From positions 1 through 6,598 of the forward strand of contig JAFUNW010000079.1 of the NCBI GenBank assembly GCA_017472905.1: DNA of 6,598 nt. The letters are read 5' to 3'. The stretch comes from Bacteroidaceae bacterium (lineage in GTDB: Bacteria; Bacteroidota; Bacteroidia; Bacteroidales; Bacteroidaceae). The number at the start of each line of letters is the position of its first letter. Within the stretch, counting starts at the first letter, position 1. Under the pieces are notes generated by a model. It was not told the origin of the DNA, searched no databases, and was given only the letters and a program-made list of their open reading frames with translations. The translations under genes were made by a program, and so were the position numbers. This document shows, piece after piece, positions 1-6,258 of the stretch.

Positions 1-29
1 AAACTAATACAAAAATATTGCCTAAAGAA

Positions 30-824
30 ATGAAAAAGAAATTAGTCGTTGTGGGATGTGGTAAATTGGGCACGATTGTAGCCAACGCCATCTCCAAAGG
101 AATATTGTCAGAGTATGAATTGGTAGGAGTCATGTCACGCAGCAAAGAAAAGGCTGTTCGCTTGGCTCAAGAAATGGAAGAAAAAGGATTTCCATGCTCG
201 GTATGCGACAACCTGGAAGAGTTGTTGGCTTTAAAACCGGACTTTTTGGTAGAAGCCGCATCGCCGGCCGCAATGAAAGCGTTGGCAATACCTACCCTAC
301 AGAACGGAACATCCATTATTACCCTCTCTATCGGAGCTTTAGCCGATGACGACTTCTATCAACAGGTGAAAGATTGCGCACAAAGCAACCATACCCGTGT
401 TTACATCGTTTCCGGCGCAACCGGTGGATTCGATGTATTGCAAACTACGACTTTGATGGGAAATGCCACAGCACAGTTTTTCAATGAAAAAGGTCCCGAT
501 GCATTAAAAGGTACTCCGGTTTACGATGATTCCTTACAAACAGAACAACGAGTGGTTTTCCAAGGAACAGCATCGGAAGCCATCAAATTGTTCCCGACCA
601 AAGTCAATGTTACTGTGGCAGCCTCACGCGCATCTGTCAATCCGCAAAACATGCAGGTAACCATCCAATCGACTCCGGGCTTCAAGGGTGACACGCAAAA
701 AGTAGAAATCCGAAACGAACAAGTACACGCTACAATCGATGTCTACAGTGCCACCGCTGAAATAGCAGGATGGTCGGTAGTGAACACCCTGCTAAACATT
801 GCATCACCCATTGTATTTTTTTAA
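30..824 (+). CDS. Aspartate dehydrogenase-like oxidoreductase (DUF108 family)
   Basis: A 264-residue protein with an N-terminal Rossmann fold: the dinucleotide motif GCGKLG is at residues 9-14 and VEAAS, typical of this family, at 74-78. The C-terminal half carries other family signatures: SGATGGFD at 128-135, a KGTP segment near 160, and FPTKVNVTVAA at 188-198. Known members oxidise L-aspartate to iminoaspartate with NAD(P), which can feed quinolinate and NAD synthesis; the protein is probably cytosolic. I chose ATG 30 because the Rossmann strand starts directly after it; a TTG at 18 would only add four residues. No clear Shine-Dalgarno is seen, and the promoter lies mostly outside the window. 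Oddities: in the segment where characterised enzymes have a catalytic His (an NTHE-like motif) this protein reads DTQKVE, with Gln223 in its place, and the usual C-terminal Pro/Lys-Thr-Ser segment is not recognisable. Family membership is fairly sure; the substrate is not. Confidence 0.85.
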   Translation: MKKKLVVVGCGKLGTIVANAISKGILSEYELVGVMSRSKEKAVRLAQEMEEKGFPCSVCDNLEELLALKPDFLVEAASPAAMKALAIPTLQNGTSIITLSIGALADDDFYQQVKDCAQSNHTRVYIVSGATGGFDVLQTTTLMGNATAQFFNEKGPDALKGTPVYDDSLQTEQRVVFQGTASEAIKLFPTKVNVTVAASRASVNPQNMQVTIQSTPGFKGDTQKVEIRNEQVHATIDVYSATAEIAGWSVVNTLLNIASPIVFF

Positions 825-1691
825 ATTGGCCAACACTTTCTCGCTCAAGCGGTCAAACGCTTGGCGAGTGCGGCCGGTAGATACCTGCATGCATCGAACA
901 CGTGGATGTGCGAGCAAATCGGCATTACCCAATGCACCTAAGGTATCGCAATAGCAAAGATTGGAATCTTTGTCCAACCACTGCAAGAACGGAGCCTCAT
1001 CCCAAGCCGGAGAAAGTCCGGTATTAAACAGAATCTTATGCTCTCCCAAGCGTGCAAACTCTTCGGCATGTAGCAAGACGGTATTTTTATTCAAACAACA
1101 GAAAATCGCATCGCTCCACTCCAGCAAATCCCCTAACGGCATAAAGCGATAGCCCTTATCCGTTGCTGCACGCTTCTCACTACGAGCGAAATAGGAAATT
1201 TCCGCACCAAAGAACTTCATGGCGTCCGCTATCATTCCGCCGGATTTCCCCAATCCAACAATTCCGACTTTCAGTCCTGTTATCTCACGCGGCATGCCTT
1301 CCCAAGCTTCTTGACCGAAACCATGCAGACAACGAACCAACTCACTCACGACATATTCCACCACTCCTTCATCACCGTAATCCCGAATACCGGTTACTGT
1401 TATGCCATGAGCATTTGCATAATGAATATCCACATTCGCACTCTCCGGAGAATAGAGCGAACAACACATTCCAACATATTTCACTGATGGACATTGCGCC
1501 AAGGCTTCTCCGCTCAGAGTAGATGTATAACTCAACAACACTCCATCGGCATCACCGATGCGTTGCACAATCTCCGCATCACCCGAAGGGATGTCATCAT
1601 ACAGTATGACCTCTTCTGCACATTTCTTCAACTCTTCTTCTCCCCAAGCTGTCAAGCTCAAGGGTTCTATTCCTACTATCTTTTTCAACAT
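804..1691 (-). CDS. D-2-hydroxyacid dehydrogenase-fold protein, likely without the canonical catalytic residues
   Basis: A 295-residue protein of the D-isomer-specific 2-hydroxyacid dehydrogenase family, slightly short for it (usual 310-340). Residues 1-100 resemble the substrate-binding domain, ending in NVDIHYANAHGITVTG, a family-like segment. The NAD-binding domain follows, with VGIVGLGKSGG (GxGxxG at 146-151) and a return to the first domain at the C-terminus. Active members reduce 2-keto acids with NADH using an Arg/Glu/His set. By eye, the NxxRG motif is NTGLS here (Leu226 for Arg), the DVxxxEP segment is DTLGALG (Leu254 for Glu), and the PHIGGxT segment is QVSTGRT (Val270 for His). It may therefore be a binding or sensor protein, or use other chemistry. 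It starts 2 nt after the tilS stop, so is probably co-transcribed and perhaps translationally coupled; no Shine-Dalgarno is visible. Its last 21 bp overlap the convergent gene. Fold assignment is confident; function is unknown. Confidence 0.88.
   Translation of the reverse strand: MLKKIVGIEPLSLTAWGEEELKKCAEEVILYDDIPSGDAEIVQRIGDADGVLLSYTSTLSGEALAQCPSVKYVGMCCSLYSPESANVDIHYANAHGITVTGIRDYGDEGVVEYVVSELVRCLHGFGQEAWEGMPREITGLKVGIVGLGKSGGMIADAMKFFGAEISYFARSEKRAATDKGYRFMPLGDLLEWSDAIFCCLNKNTVLLHAEEFARLGEHKILFNTGLSPAWDEAPFLQWLDKDSNLCYCDTLGALGNADLLAHPRVRCMQVSTGRTRQAFDRLSEKVLANLKKYNG
840..868. other. Hairpin-forming inverted repeat at the convergent gene junction
   Basis: Arms at 840-851 and 858-868 pair as 11 bp with one bulged T (845) around a 6-nt loop. 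The repeat lies inside the last codons of the minus-strand dehydrogenase-like gene and 15 nt past the stop of the plus-strand gene. No T-run follows on either strand, so it is not a standard intrinsic terminator. It could still protect or end the plus-strand transcript (inference), or be a coincidence of coding sequence. Confidence 0.4.
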
Positions 1692-1693
1692 AA

Positions 1694-3073
1694 CTATTCT
1701 TTATTTTCTATCCATTCTATTTCCAAAACTTGACGTGTCTCCCCTTTCTTCAAACGGAAACGTTCGTCACTCCGTTCTCCTACCAACCAAACGATTCGAC
1801 CGGAGTCATCGCACACAACCAACTGTTGCTCTTTCCGAAAACGGCTGAACTTTCGATCGGTCATGTAATCACTAACCAATTTCCGGCCTTTCATGCCGAA
1901 AGGAACAAAGGCATCTCCGGTTTGTACACACCGGACAACCAACGGCAAACTTACTTTGTCGGCATCCAAACTCGCCACATTCTGACTCTTTCGTATATCA
2001 AAGTCCTCTGTAAAAGCTGTTACACGAAAGCAAAGTTTTCCGGTAGTGACATTCAAACAAGTCGTTTCTTCCGGTAAGTACTGCAACGTGTTTACCATCG
2101 GAACGCTTTTTTCTCTTGATTGGGTCGGAGATGTTTTTTCACGCGAACGTATCAACAAACGCTTGCGGTCTTTCAGCACCTCCCAGTCGCGACTGAAAAA
2201 ACGCTTGCCGGATTCACCAAACAGAGAAGTATAAATCGCATCCAGTTGCGAAGCCGTAAAACCTAACGGATGGAAGATTTTAAAAAGAATCGCTTTCGGA
2301 GCAATTTCCTCCAATAATCGTTCTATCAGCACCTCGCTTCCGTCAGCGGCAGTTACTCGTTGAACTGCTTGCAACATCGCTGCTTCATACACCTCAGCAA
2401 CGTCCGACAAATGGTCGGTCATCGCAGAAATGCTCTTCCGTACAGAAGGATTTACCTCTTCCAACAGCGGCAAGAGAGTCAGGCGTATTTTATTGCGCGT
2501 ATACTCATCGGTCAGATTCGTACTGTCCGTTACATAGGGTTGCTTGAGAGCATCCAAATAGGCCAACACTTCGGTTCGGTTGACACCTAACAACGGACGT
2601 ACCACGCGACCATTCTTTGGGCGAATGCCTCGCAAACCGTCAATCCCCGTTCCGCGTATCAGATTCAGTAAGACTGTCTCCACACTGTCATCCTGATGAT
2701 GAGCCACTGCAACGTATTGCAACGCATGTTCGGTACACAATTCTTCAAACCAGGCATAGCGCAATTCACGAGCAGCCATCTCGATGGAAAGATGCTTTCG
2801 GGAAGCCCAATCCCGGGTATCGAAATGAGTCACATGAAGCACGATTCCCAGTTCTTGACACAACGAGCGAACGAACTCTTCATCCCGATCGGACTCTTCG
2901 CCACGCAAATGGAAATTGCAATGAGCCGCCTGTACCGACCATCCTCCGGCATGCAACACCCGCAGCAGAGCTACCGAATCTGCCCCGCCGCTCAATGCTA
3001 CCAACAGTCTGTCCTCTTTCTGAAAAAGAGAATGGTCGGTGATATATTGGCTTACCTTTTCGTAAAACTGCAT
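1694..3073 (-). CDS. tilS: tRNA(Ile)-lysidine synthetase TilS
   Basis: A 459-residue cytosolic enzyme that attaches lysine to C34 of the CAU-anticodon tRNA-Ile using ATP. The change switches decoding from AUG to AUA and identity from Met to Ile, and the gene is normally essential. The N-terminal PP-loop ATPase domain shows SGGADS at residues 28-33, NFHLRGEES at 53-61, AHHQDDSVET at 124-133, and DSTN (183-186) followed by YTRNKIR (191-197), all standard TilS blocks. A middle substrate-binding region follows. The C-terminal TilS domain is intact, with TGDAFVPFGMKGRKLVSDY at 385-403 and conserved basic residues after it. Length and all blocks indicate a complete, functional protein. The ATG at 3073 lies 6 nt after the peptidase stop, with only a weak GAAG upstream, so translation may depend on coupling to the gene before it. 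Assignment is very secure. Confidence 0.97.
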   Translation of the reverse strand: MQFYEKVSQYITDHSLFQKEDRLLVALSGGADSVALLRVLHAGGWSVQAAHCNFHLRGEESDRDEEFVRSLCQELGIVLHVTHFDTRDWASRKHLSIEMAARELRYAWFEELCTEHALQYVAVAHHQDDSVETVLLNLIRGTGIDGLRGIRPKNGRVVRPLLGVNRTEVLAYLDALKQPYVTDSTNLTDEYTRNKIRLTLLPLLEEVNPSVRKSISAMTDHLSDVAEVYEAAMLQAVQRVTAADGSEVLIERLLEEIAPKAILFKIFHPLGFTASQLDAIYTSLFGESGKRFFSRDWEVLKDRKRLLIRSREKTSPTQSREKSVPMVNTLQYLPEETTCLNVTTGKLCFRVTAFTEDFDIRKSQNVASLDADKVSLPLVVRCVQTGDAFVPFGMKGRKLVSDYMTDRKFSRFRKEQQLVVCDDSGRIVWLVGERSDERFRLKKGETRQVLEIEWIENKE

Positions 3074-3079
3074 ACTTGT

Positions 3080-5335
3080 TTACTTCACATCTTCCCACTT
3101 CGGAGGTTGAACACCCATCAGGTTGCGCACAAAGAAGTCGAAACGCTTGTGCTCACCATAGCTTTCCCCCATCGTATGTCCGACACCGGGAAGCACGACC
3201 AACTCAAAATCTTTGTTGGCTTTTATCAAGGCATCGACTACCTGCATGGTCGAAGCCGGGTCGACATTGTCGTCCAATTCCCCAACCACCAACATCAACG
3301 GACGGGTCAACAAATGGGCATTCTCCACATTCGATCCCTCTTTGTATTGGTCGCCCACCGGATAACCCAACCATTGTTCGTTCCACCAGATTTTATCCAT
3401 CCGGTTGTCGTGACAGCCGCAAGAAGAATAGGCTGCCTTGTAGAACTCGGGATGCAACAAAACGGCAGTGGTAGACTCTTGTCCTCCGGCCGAAGCTCCG
3501 AAAATGCCGACACGCTCAATGTCCATATAAGGATATTTCTCCGCAGCCGCACGTATCCATGCTTTTCTATCAGGGAAACCGGCATCTTTCAAGTTCTTGT
3601 AACAAACGTCCTCAAAGCTCTTGGAGCGGAACGATGTGCCCATTCCATCCAACTGCACGACAATGAAGCCCAACTCGGCCAAAGCTGTCATGTTGTTATT
3701 ATAAGGTATAAAGTTCTTCGGAACATAATGACTGCCCGGACCGGCATAGATGTATTCGATGATGGGATATTTCTTGGTGGGGTCGAAGTTTGTCGGTCGC
3801 ATGATAATGCCCCAAATATCCGTTTTTCCATCCCGACCTTTAGCCGTAAACACTTCGGGCGCACGCCAACCGGCTGCTTCCAAAGAAGAAATGTCTGCTT
3901 TCTCCAATGACATCAACAATTGCCCGTTTTCCACGCTGCGCAATGCGGCTTCCGGAGCTTTATCGACCAAAGAATAGGTGTCTACCACATATTTTCTGTC
4001 GCGTGAGAAATAGGCCCGGTGTGTACCTTCGTCCGGAGTGATATGTACCAATCCCGTACCGTCCAGATTGATGCGGTAATACTTCACCAAATAGGGGTCT
4101 TCCCCCTCCGTCATTCCACTGGCAGTGAAATAGACTTGCCTGTTCTGCTCATCGATGTGCAATACTTCGCGAACATACCATTCCCCACGAGTTATCTGAT
4201 TCTTTACACGACCTTGTGCGTAGTCATACAGGTAGAGATGATTCCAATTGTCACGCTCGCTCATCCATACCAACTCTTTTCCTCCATTGAGGAATTGACG
4301 GAACATGCGTTGGTGATTGACAAAAGTTTCACTCTTCTCCTCCACAACGGTACGCACCGCACCGCTCTCGGCTGAAAGCTCCAACAAACGATAGGTCTGG
4401 TGGCCACGCTCGTTGTATTCAAAGGTTACAGCCTTGCTGTCTTCGGTCCAACGAAACCAAAACAGGTCGTATTGTTTGTCGAAAAGTTCCGTAGAAGGAA
4501 TCACCGCCCGTCCGTTTTCTACTTCGAAAATGCAAGGAACCTTGAAACGGAGTTCATCACCCGGCTTGGCATATTCCTGCTTGTGCAAACGGGGTTGCAA
4601 CTGATCTTTCGGAGAGGATTCTACATAATATACGTAGCGTTTCTCTACCGGACGGATGCGGGTCGAAAAGAGATAACGAGAGTCCGGTGACCACTGAATA
4701 TACGAAGAATAGTAATTACCCAACGTACCGTCCAGACTCAAAGCCCGCGTCTTTCCGGTTGCCAGTTCTTTCACATATACGTTGTGGTTGCGAATGAAAG
4801 CTTCGTACTTTCTATCGGGTGAAACCACCGGATTCCCCCCCTTCTCATCGTCCACTTCCATCCAATGGCGCTGTCTTCCTCTACGCGGCTCCGACACTTT
4901 TCCCTCATCCACCAATTTTCCTTTGCGAATAGCGAAAGCCCATTTTTTGCGGTCGTACACAAAGCGGAGCGTATCTATTCCCTCCGTCACACGCATGCGA
5001 TCCATACGCAAACGGTCGGCATCGACCTCGCGTCCCGTAGCAGCCGACAATTCCTTGGCCAAACGTTGACGATTGAACAAAGAGGTTCGCTTTTGCTTGT
5101 CGGCATCGACCAACACGTATTCATCTGCTTCCGGAGTATGCCGCAAATACCAAAATTTATGACTGTCGCCTATCCACTGCGGATAGACATCGGAATAATA
5201 AACCCGTTGACGAGAAAAACTGTCGCGCAAAGCGTAAGCCCGCTTATAATCTTCCAACGTTCCTTGTGCCATTGCACTTCCCCCCATCAGGAAAAGCGCC
5301 AAAGAACAAATGCCGTGTTTCAAAATCTGATTCAT
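3080..5335 (-). CDS. Secreted S9-family serine peptidase (DPP IV-type beta-propeller plus hydrolase domain)
   Basis: A 751-residue exported peptidase. Residues 1-23 form a signal peptide: short basic start, hydrophobic stretch SLALFLMGG, and an AMA cleavage site before Gln24, so the mature enzyme is probably periplasmic or surface-exposed. Residues about 45-470 match the DPP IV N-terminal beta-propeller, with WSPDSRYL at 215-222 and WMSERDNWNHLYLYD at 357-371. Residues about 500-751 are the alpha/beta-hydrolase domain. The triad is Ser615 in GASAGG (613-618), Asp688 in GELDDNVDP (685-693) and His720 in PGVGHTMGE (716-724). Relatives release di- or tripeptides, often after proline, in peptide scavenging. 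The DWVYEE motif that anchors the substrate N-terminus in classical DPP IV is absent: the matching place just before WSPDS reads GNYYSS (206-211). The nucleophile elbow is GASAGG rather than GWSYGG. Specificity is therefore open. It is the first gene of the probable operon. The ATG has only an A-rich leader, without a good Shine-Dalgarno. Confidence 0.95.
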   Translation of the reverse strand: MNQILKHGICSLALFLMGGSAMAQGTLEDYKRAYALRDSFSRQRVYYSDVYPQWIGDSHKFWYLRHTPEADEYVLVDADKQKRTSLFNRQRLAKELSAATGREVDADRLRMDRMRVTEGIDTLRFVYDRKKWAFAIRKGKLVDEGKVSEPRRGRQRHWMEVDDEKGGNPVVSPDRKYEAFIRNHNVYVKELATGKTRALSLDGTLGNYYSSYIQWSPDSRYLFSTRIRPVEKRYVYYVESSPKDQLQPRLHKQEYAKPGDELRFKVPCIFEVENGRAVIPSTELFDKQYDLFWFRWTEDSKAVTFEYNERGHQTYRLLELSAESGAVRTVVEEKSETFVNHQRMFRQFLNGGKELVWMSERDNWNHLYLYDYAQGRVKNQITRGEWYVREVLHIDEQNRQVYFTASGMTEGEDPYLVKYYRINLDGTGLVHITPDEGTHRAYFSRDRKYVVDTYSLVDKAPEAALRSVENGQLLMSLEKADISSLEAAGWRAPEVFTAKGRDGKTDIWGIIMRPTNFDPTKKYPIIEYIYAGPGSHYVPKNFIPYNNNMTALAELGFIVVQLDGMGTSFRSKSFEDVCYKNLKDAGFPDRKAWIRAAAEKYPYMDIERVGIFGASAGGQESTTAVLLHPEFYKAAYSSCGCHDNRMDKIWWNEQWLGYPVGDQYKEGSNVENAHLLTRPLMLVVGELDDNVDPASTMQVVDALIKANKDFELVVLPGVGHTMGESYGEHKRFDFFVRNLMGVQPPKWEDVK

Positions 5336-5430
5336 ATATTTCTTTTTTATTTAAGTTTCTGATCTAGAATCGCCTATTTCCTCCCATTGATTTGACCGTA
5401 TTTTATTATACAATCCCTTGTCTCTTGGCC
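5336..5430. other. AT-rich leader of the S9 peptidase gene
   Basis: The 95 bp between the peptidase start and the REP-like repeat are AT-rich. Read on the minus strand they contain TTGTATAAT (around 5404-5412), which resembles parts of a promoter, but I find no TAnnTTTG box at a suitable distance. The last bases before the ATG are A-rich, as is usual in Bacteroidetes leaders. No gene is seen here. Confidence 0.35.
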
Positions 5431-5544
5431 TTTTGTCATCCTGAGCGAAGTTTACGGAGTCGAAAGATCTTATAGTATTTCCAAAGAGACTAGAGAGCAT
5501 CTGTTAACTTTCGAGATCCTTCGACTTCGCTCAGGATGACAGAG
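5431..5544. repeat. Inverted pair of REP-like repeats
   Basis: The 17-bp sequence tgtcatcctgagcgaag at 5434-5450 recurs as an exact inverted copy at 5525-5541. An inner second arm, tcgaaagatct (5460-5470), pairs with agatccttcga (5514-5524) with one mismatch. The left copy carries 9 extra bases (5451-5459, tttacggag) between the two arm segments, which the right copy lacks. The loop is 43 nt (5471-5513). The core resembles a dispersed repeat I recall from many Bacteroidetes intergenic regions; such repeats are often mobilised by REP-associated transposases. No transposase gene is present here. No T-run follows on either strand, so it is not a typical terminator. Confidence 0.8.
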
Positions 5545-5793
5545 ACGCATGAGGGAAGTATGACAATGACAATCAAAAGCATCACAAATGCAGGAATATT
5601 ACTTGCAAAAGCTGAATCTTTTAATATCCATGAGAAAACAAAGGTACAAAGTTTTTCCGAAGAACAAAAAGATAAGAACAAGAAATATTCTTCCATCGTG
5701 TTTTCACGCTTCATCCTTTTTCGCATTAATTCTCAGATATACAATATTTTATGATGAAACCATTCCCTTAATTTTCTCCATCCTCTTTTTGAA
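5545..5793. other. AT-rich intergenic stretch without a supportable gene
   Basis: This stretch is AT-rich and contains only short reading frames with no recognisable motif. The one item of interest is a minus-strand promoter-like pair at 5639-5668, listed separately. A 65-codon plus-strand frame from ATG 5560 has a purine-rich stretch directly before it, too close to be a good ribosome binding site, and its product looks like random AT-rich translation. Confidence 0.5.
5639..5668 (-). promoter_or_regulatory. Candidate Bacteroides-type promoter for the peptidase-tilS operon
   Basis: On the minus strand, TACCTTTG (5646-5639) matches the -7 box TAnnTTTG exactly, and TTTG (5668-5665) lies 18 nt upstream of it. 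The known spacing is 19-21, so it is slightly short. If used, the transcript would have a leader of about 300 nt running through the REP-like inverted repeat before the peptidase start. Confidence 0.35.
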
Positions 5794-5920
5794 TGCTCTC
5801 TGAATAAGAATTGTTTTTCACATCTTTCATTTATACACATAACTCTCTGATATTCAATAAAGATACAATGAAAGTACATATTCGGGCCTCATACTCTCCA
5901 TTCCCCAAGCGCTCTCTTCG

Positions 5921-6008
5921 TTTTGCTGCACGCCGGAGTTCGGTCCGCAGTGCAGCAGATTCTTGTTTGCTGCACTGCAAAATTCAGTCTGCTGCCCAAC
6001 AGAATTCA
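5921..6008. repeat. Degenerate two-copy tandem repeat, period 44 bp
   Basis: Units 5921-5964 and 5965-6008 align without gaps at about 28 of 44 positions. The best match is in the first ten bases (ttttgctgca against gtttgctgca). The patch is visibly richer in G and C than the DNA around it. Confidence 0.4.
5947..5978. other. Perfect 11-bp stem-loop
   Basis: The arms gcagtgcagca (5947-5957) and tgctgcactgc (5968-5978) are exact inverses around a 10-nt loop. It straddles the boundary of the two 44-bp repeat units. No U-run follows on either strand, so it does not look like an intrinsic terminator. It may be part of a small RNA or a mobile element, or have no role. Confidence 0.55.
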
Positions 6009-6194
6009 GAGAGCAAAGGGCTATTTTGAAGATTGTACGAAAGTTTATTTTCTTCGAATCTGTTTTCCATCTTCAAATGTTTCGTCATACCGTTTCATAA
6101 GAAACAACTGATTTTCAATACATTCGGATAGGATTTGAAAGTATTATTTTTTTGTTTCTACACTGATATCACACAATAAAACCCTCTCCCACCA

Positions 6195-6225
6195 TTGGTT
6201 ATTCCTTATAGAATCACTAATTTTG
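6195..6225 (+). promoter_or_regulatory. Bacteroides-type promoter of nudC
   Basis: A -33 TTG at 6195-6197 is followed after 20 nt by TAATTTTG at 6218-6225, an exact match to the -7 consensus TAnnTTTG at the ideal spacing. Transcription would start near 6231, leaving a leader of about 28 nt before the ATG at 6259. Confidence 0.7.
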
Positions 6226-6258
6226 TGCCGCATTTACATTTGATTTGTCTTTACAATT

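Larger units (their letters stand above)
804..5335 (-). other. Probable three-gene operon: S9 peptidase, tilS, dehydrogenase-like gene
   Basis: Three genes are read leftwards with gaps of 6 nt (3074-3079) and 2 nt (1692-1693). There is no room for a promoter or terminator in either gap, although an internal promoter inside the peptidase gene cannot be excluded. The order puts a housekeeping tRNA-modification gene second, behind a secreted peptidase. No clear terminator is seen beyond 804; transcription probably runs into the antisense of the convergent gene. Confidence 0.75.
5794..6015. repeat. Possible miniature element bounded by 12-bp inverted repeats
   Basis: The sequence tgctctctgaat at 5794-5805 is matched by its exact inverse, attcagagagca, at 6004-6015. 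The 222 bp between include a GC-richer patch with a degenerate tandem repeat and a hairpin, unlike the AT-rich surroundings. No target-site duplication is seen at the ends and no coding sequence is convincing, so a non-autonomous mobile element is only a possibility; chance is an alternative. Confidence 0.3.

Noticed and set aside
18..29. TTG at 18 as start of the aspartate-dehydrogenase-like gene
   Set aside because: It adds only four residues before a normal ATG that directly precedes the first Rossmann strand.
2696..3910. Long plus-strand open frame (404 codons)
   Set aside because: It runs antisense across the junction of tilS and the S9 peptidase, both of which have full family motifs. 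Its product shows no recognisable domain, so it is a shadow frame.
5431..5544. REP-like inverted repeat as an intrinsic terminator
   Set aside because: Neither strand has a T-run after the stem, and it lies upstream of the start codons of both flanking divergent genes.
5490..5726. Minus-strand frame of 78 codons with a hydrophobic stretch
   Set aside because: Its C-terminal end (VILSEVEGSR) is simply the translation of the REP-like repeat, a common source of false hypothetical proteins in this group.
5536..5754. Plus-strand frame of 72 codons starting in the REP-like repeat
   Set aside because: No motif, AT-driven composition and no convincing ribosome site or promoter.
5811..6029. Plus-strand frame of 72 codons over the tandem repeat
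   Set aside because: Its Ser/Ala/Arg-rich product comes from the repeat and hairpin sequence, and no homology is recognised.
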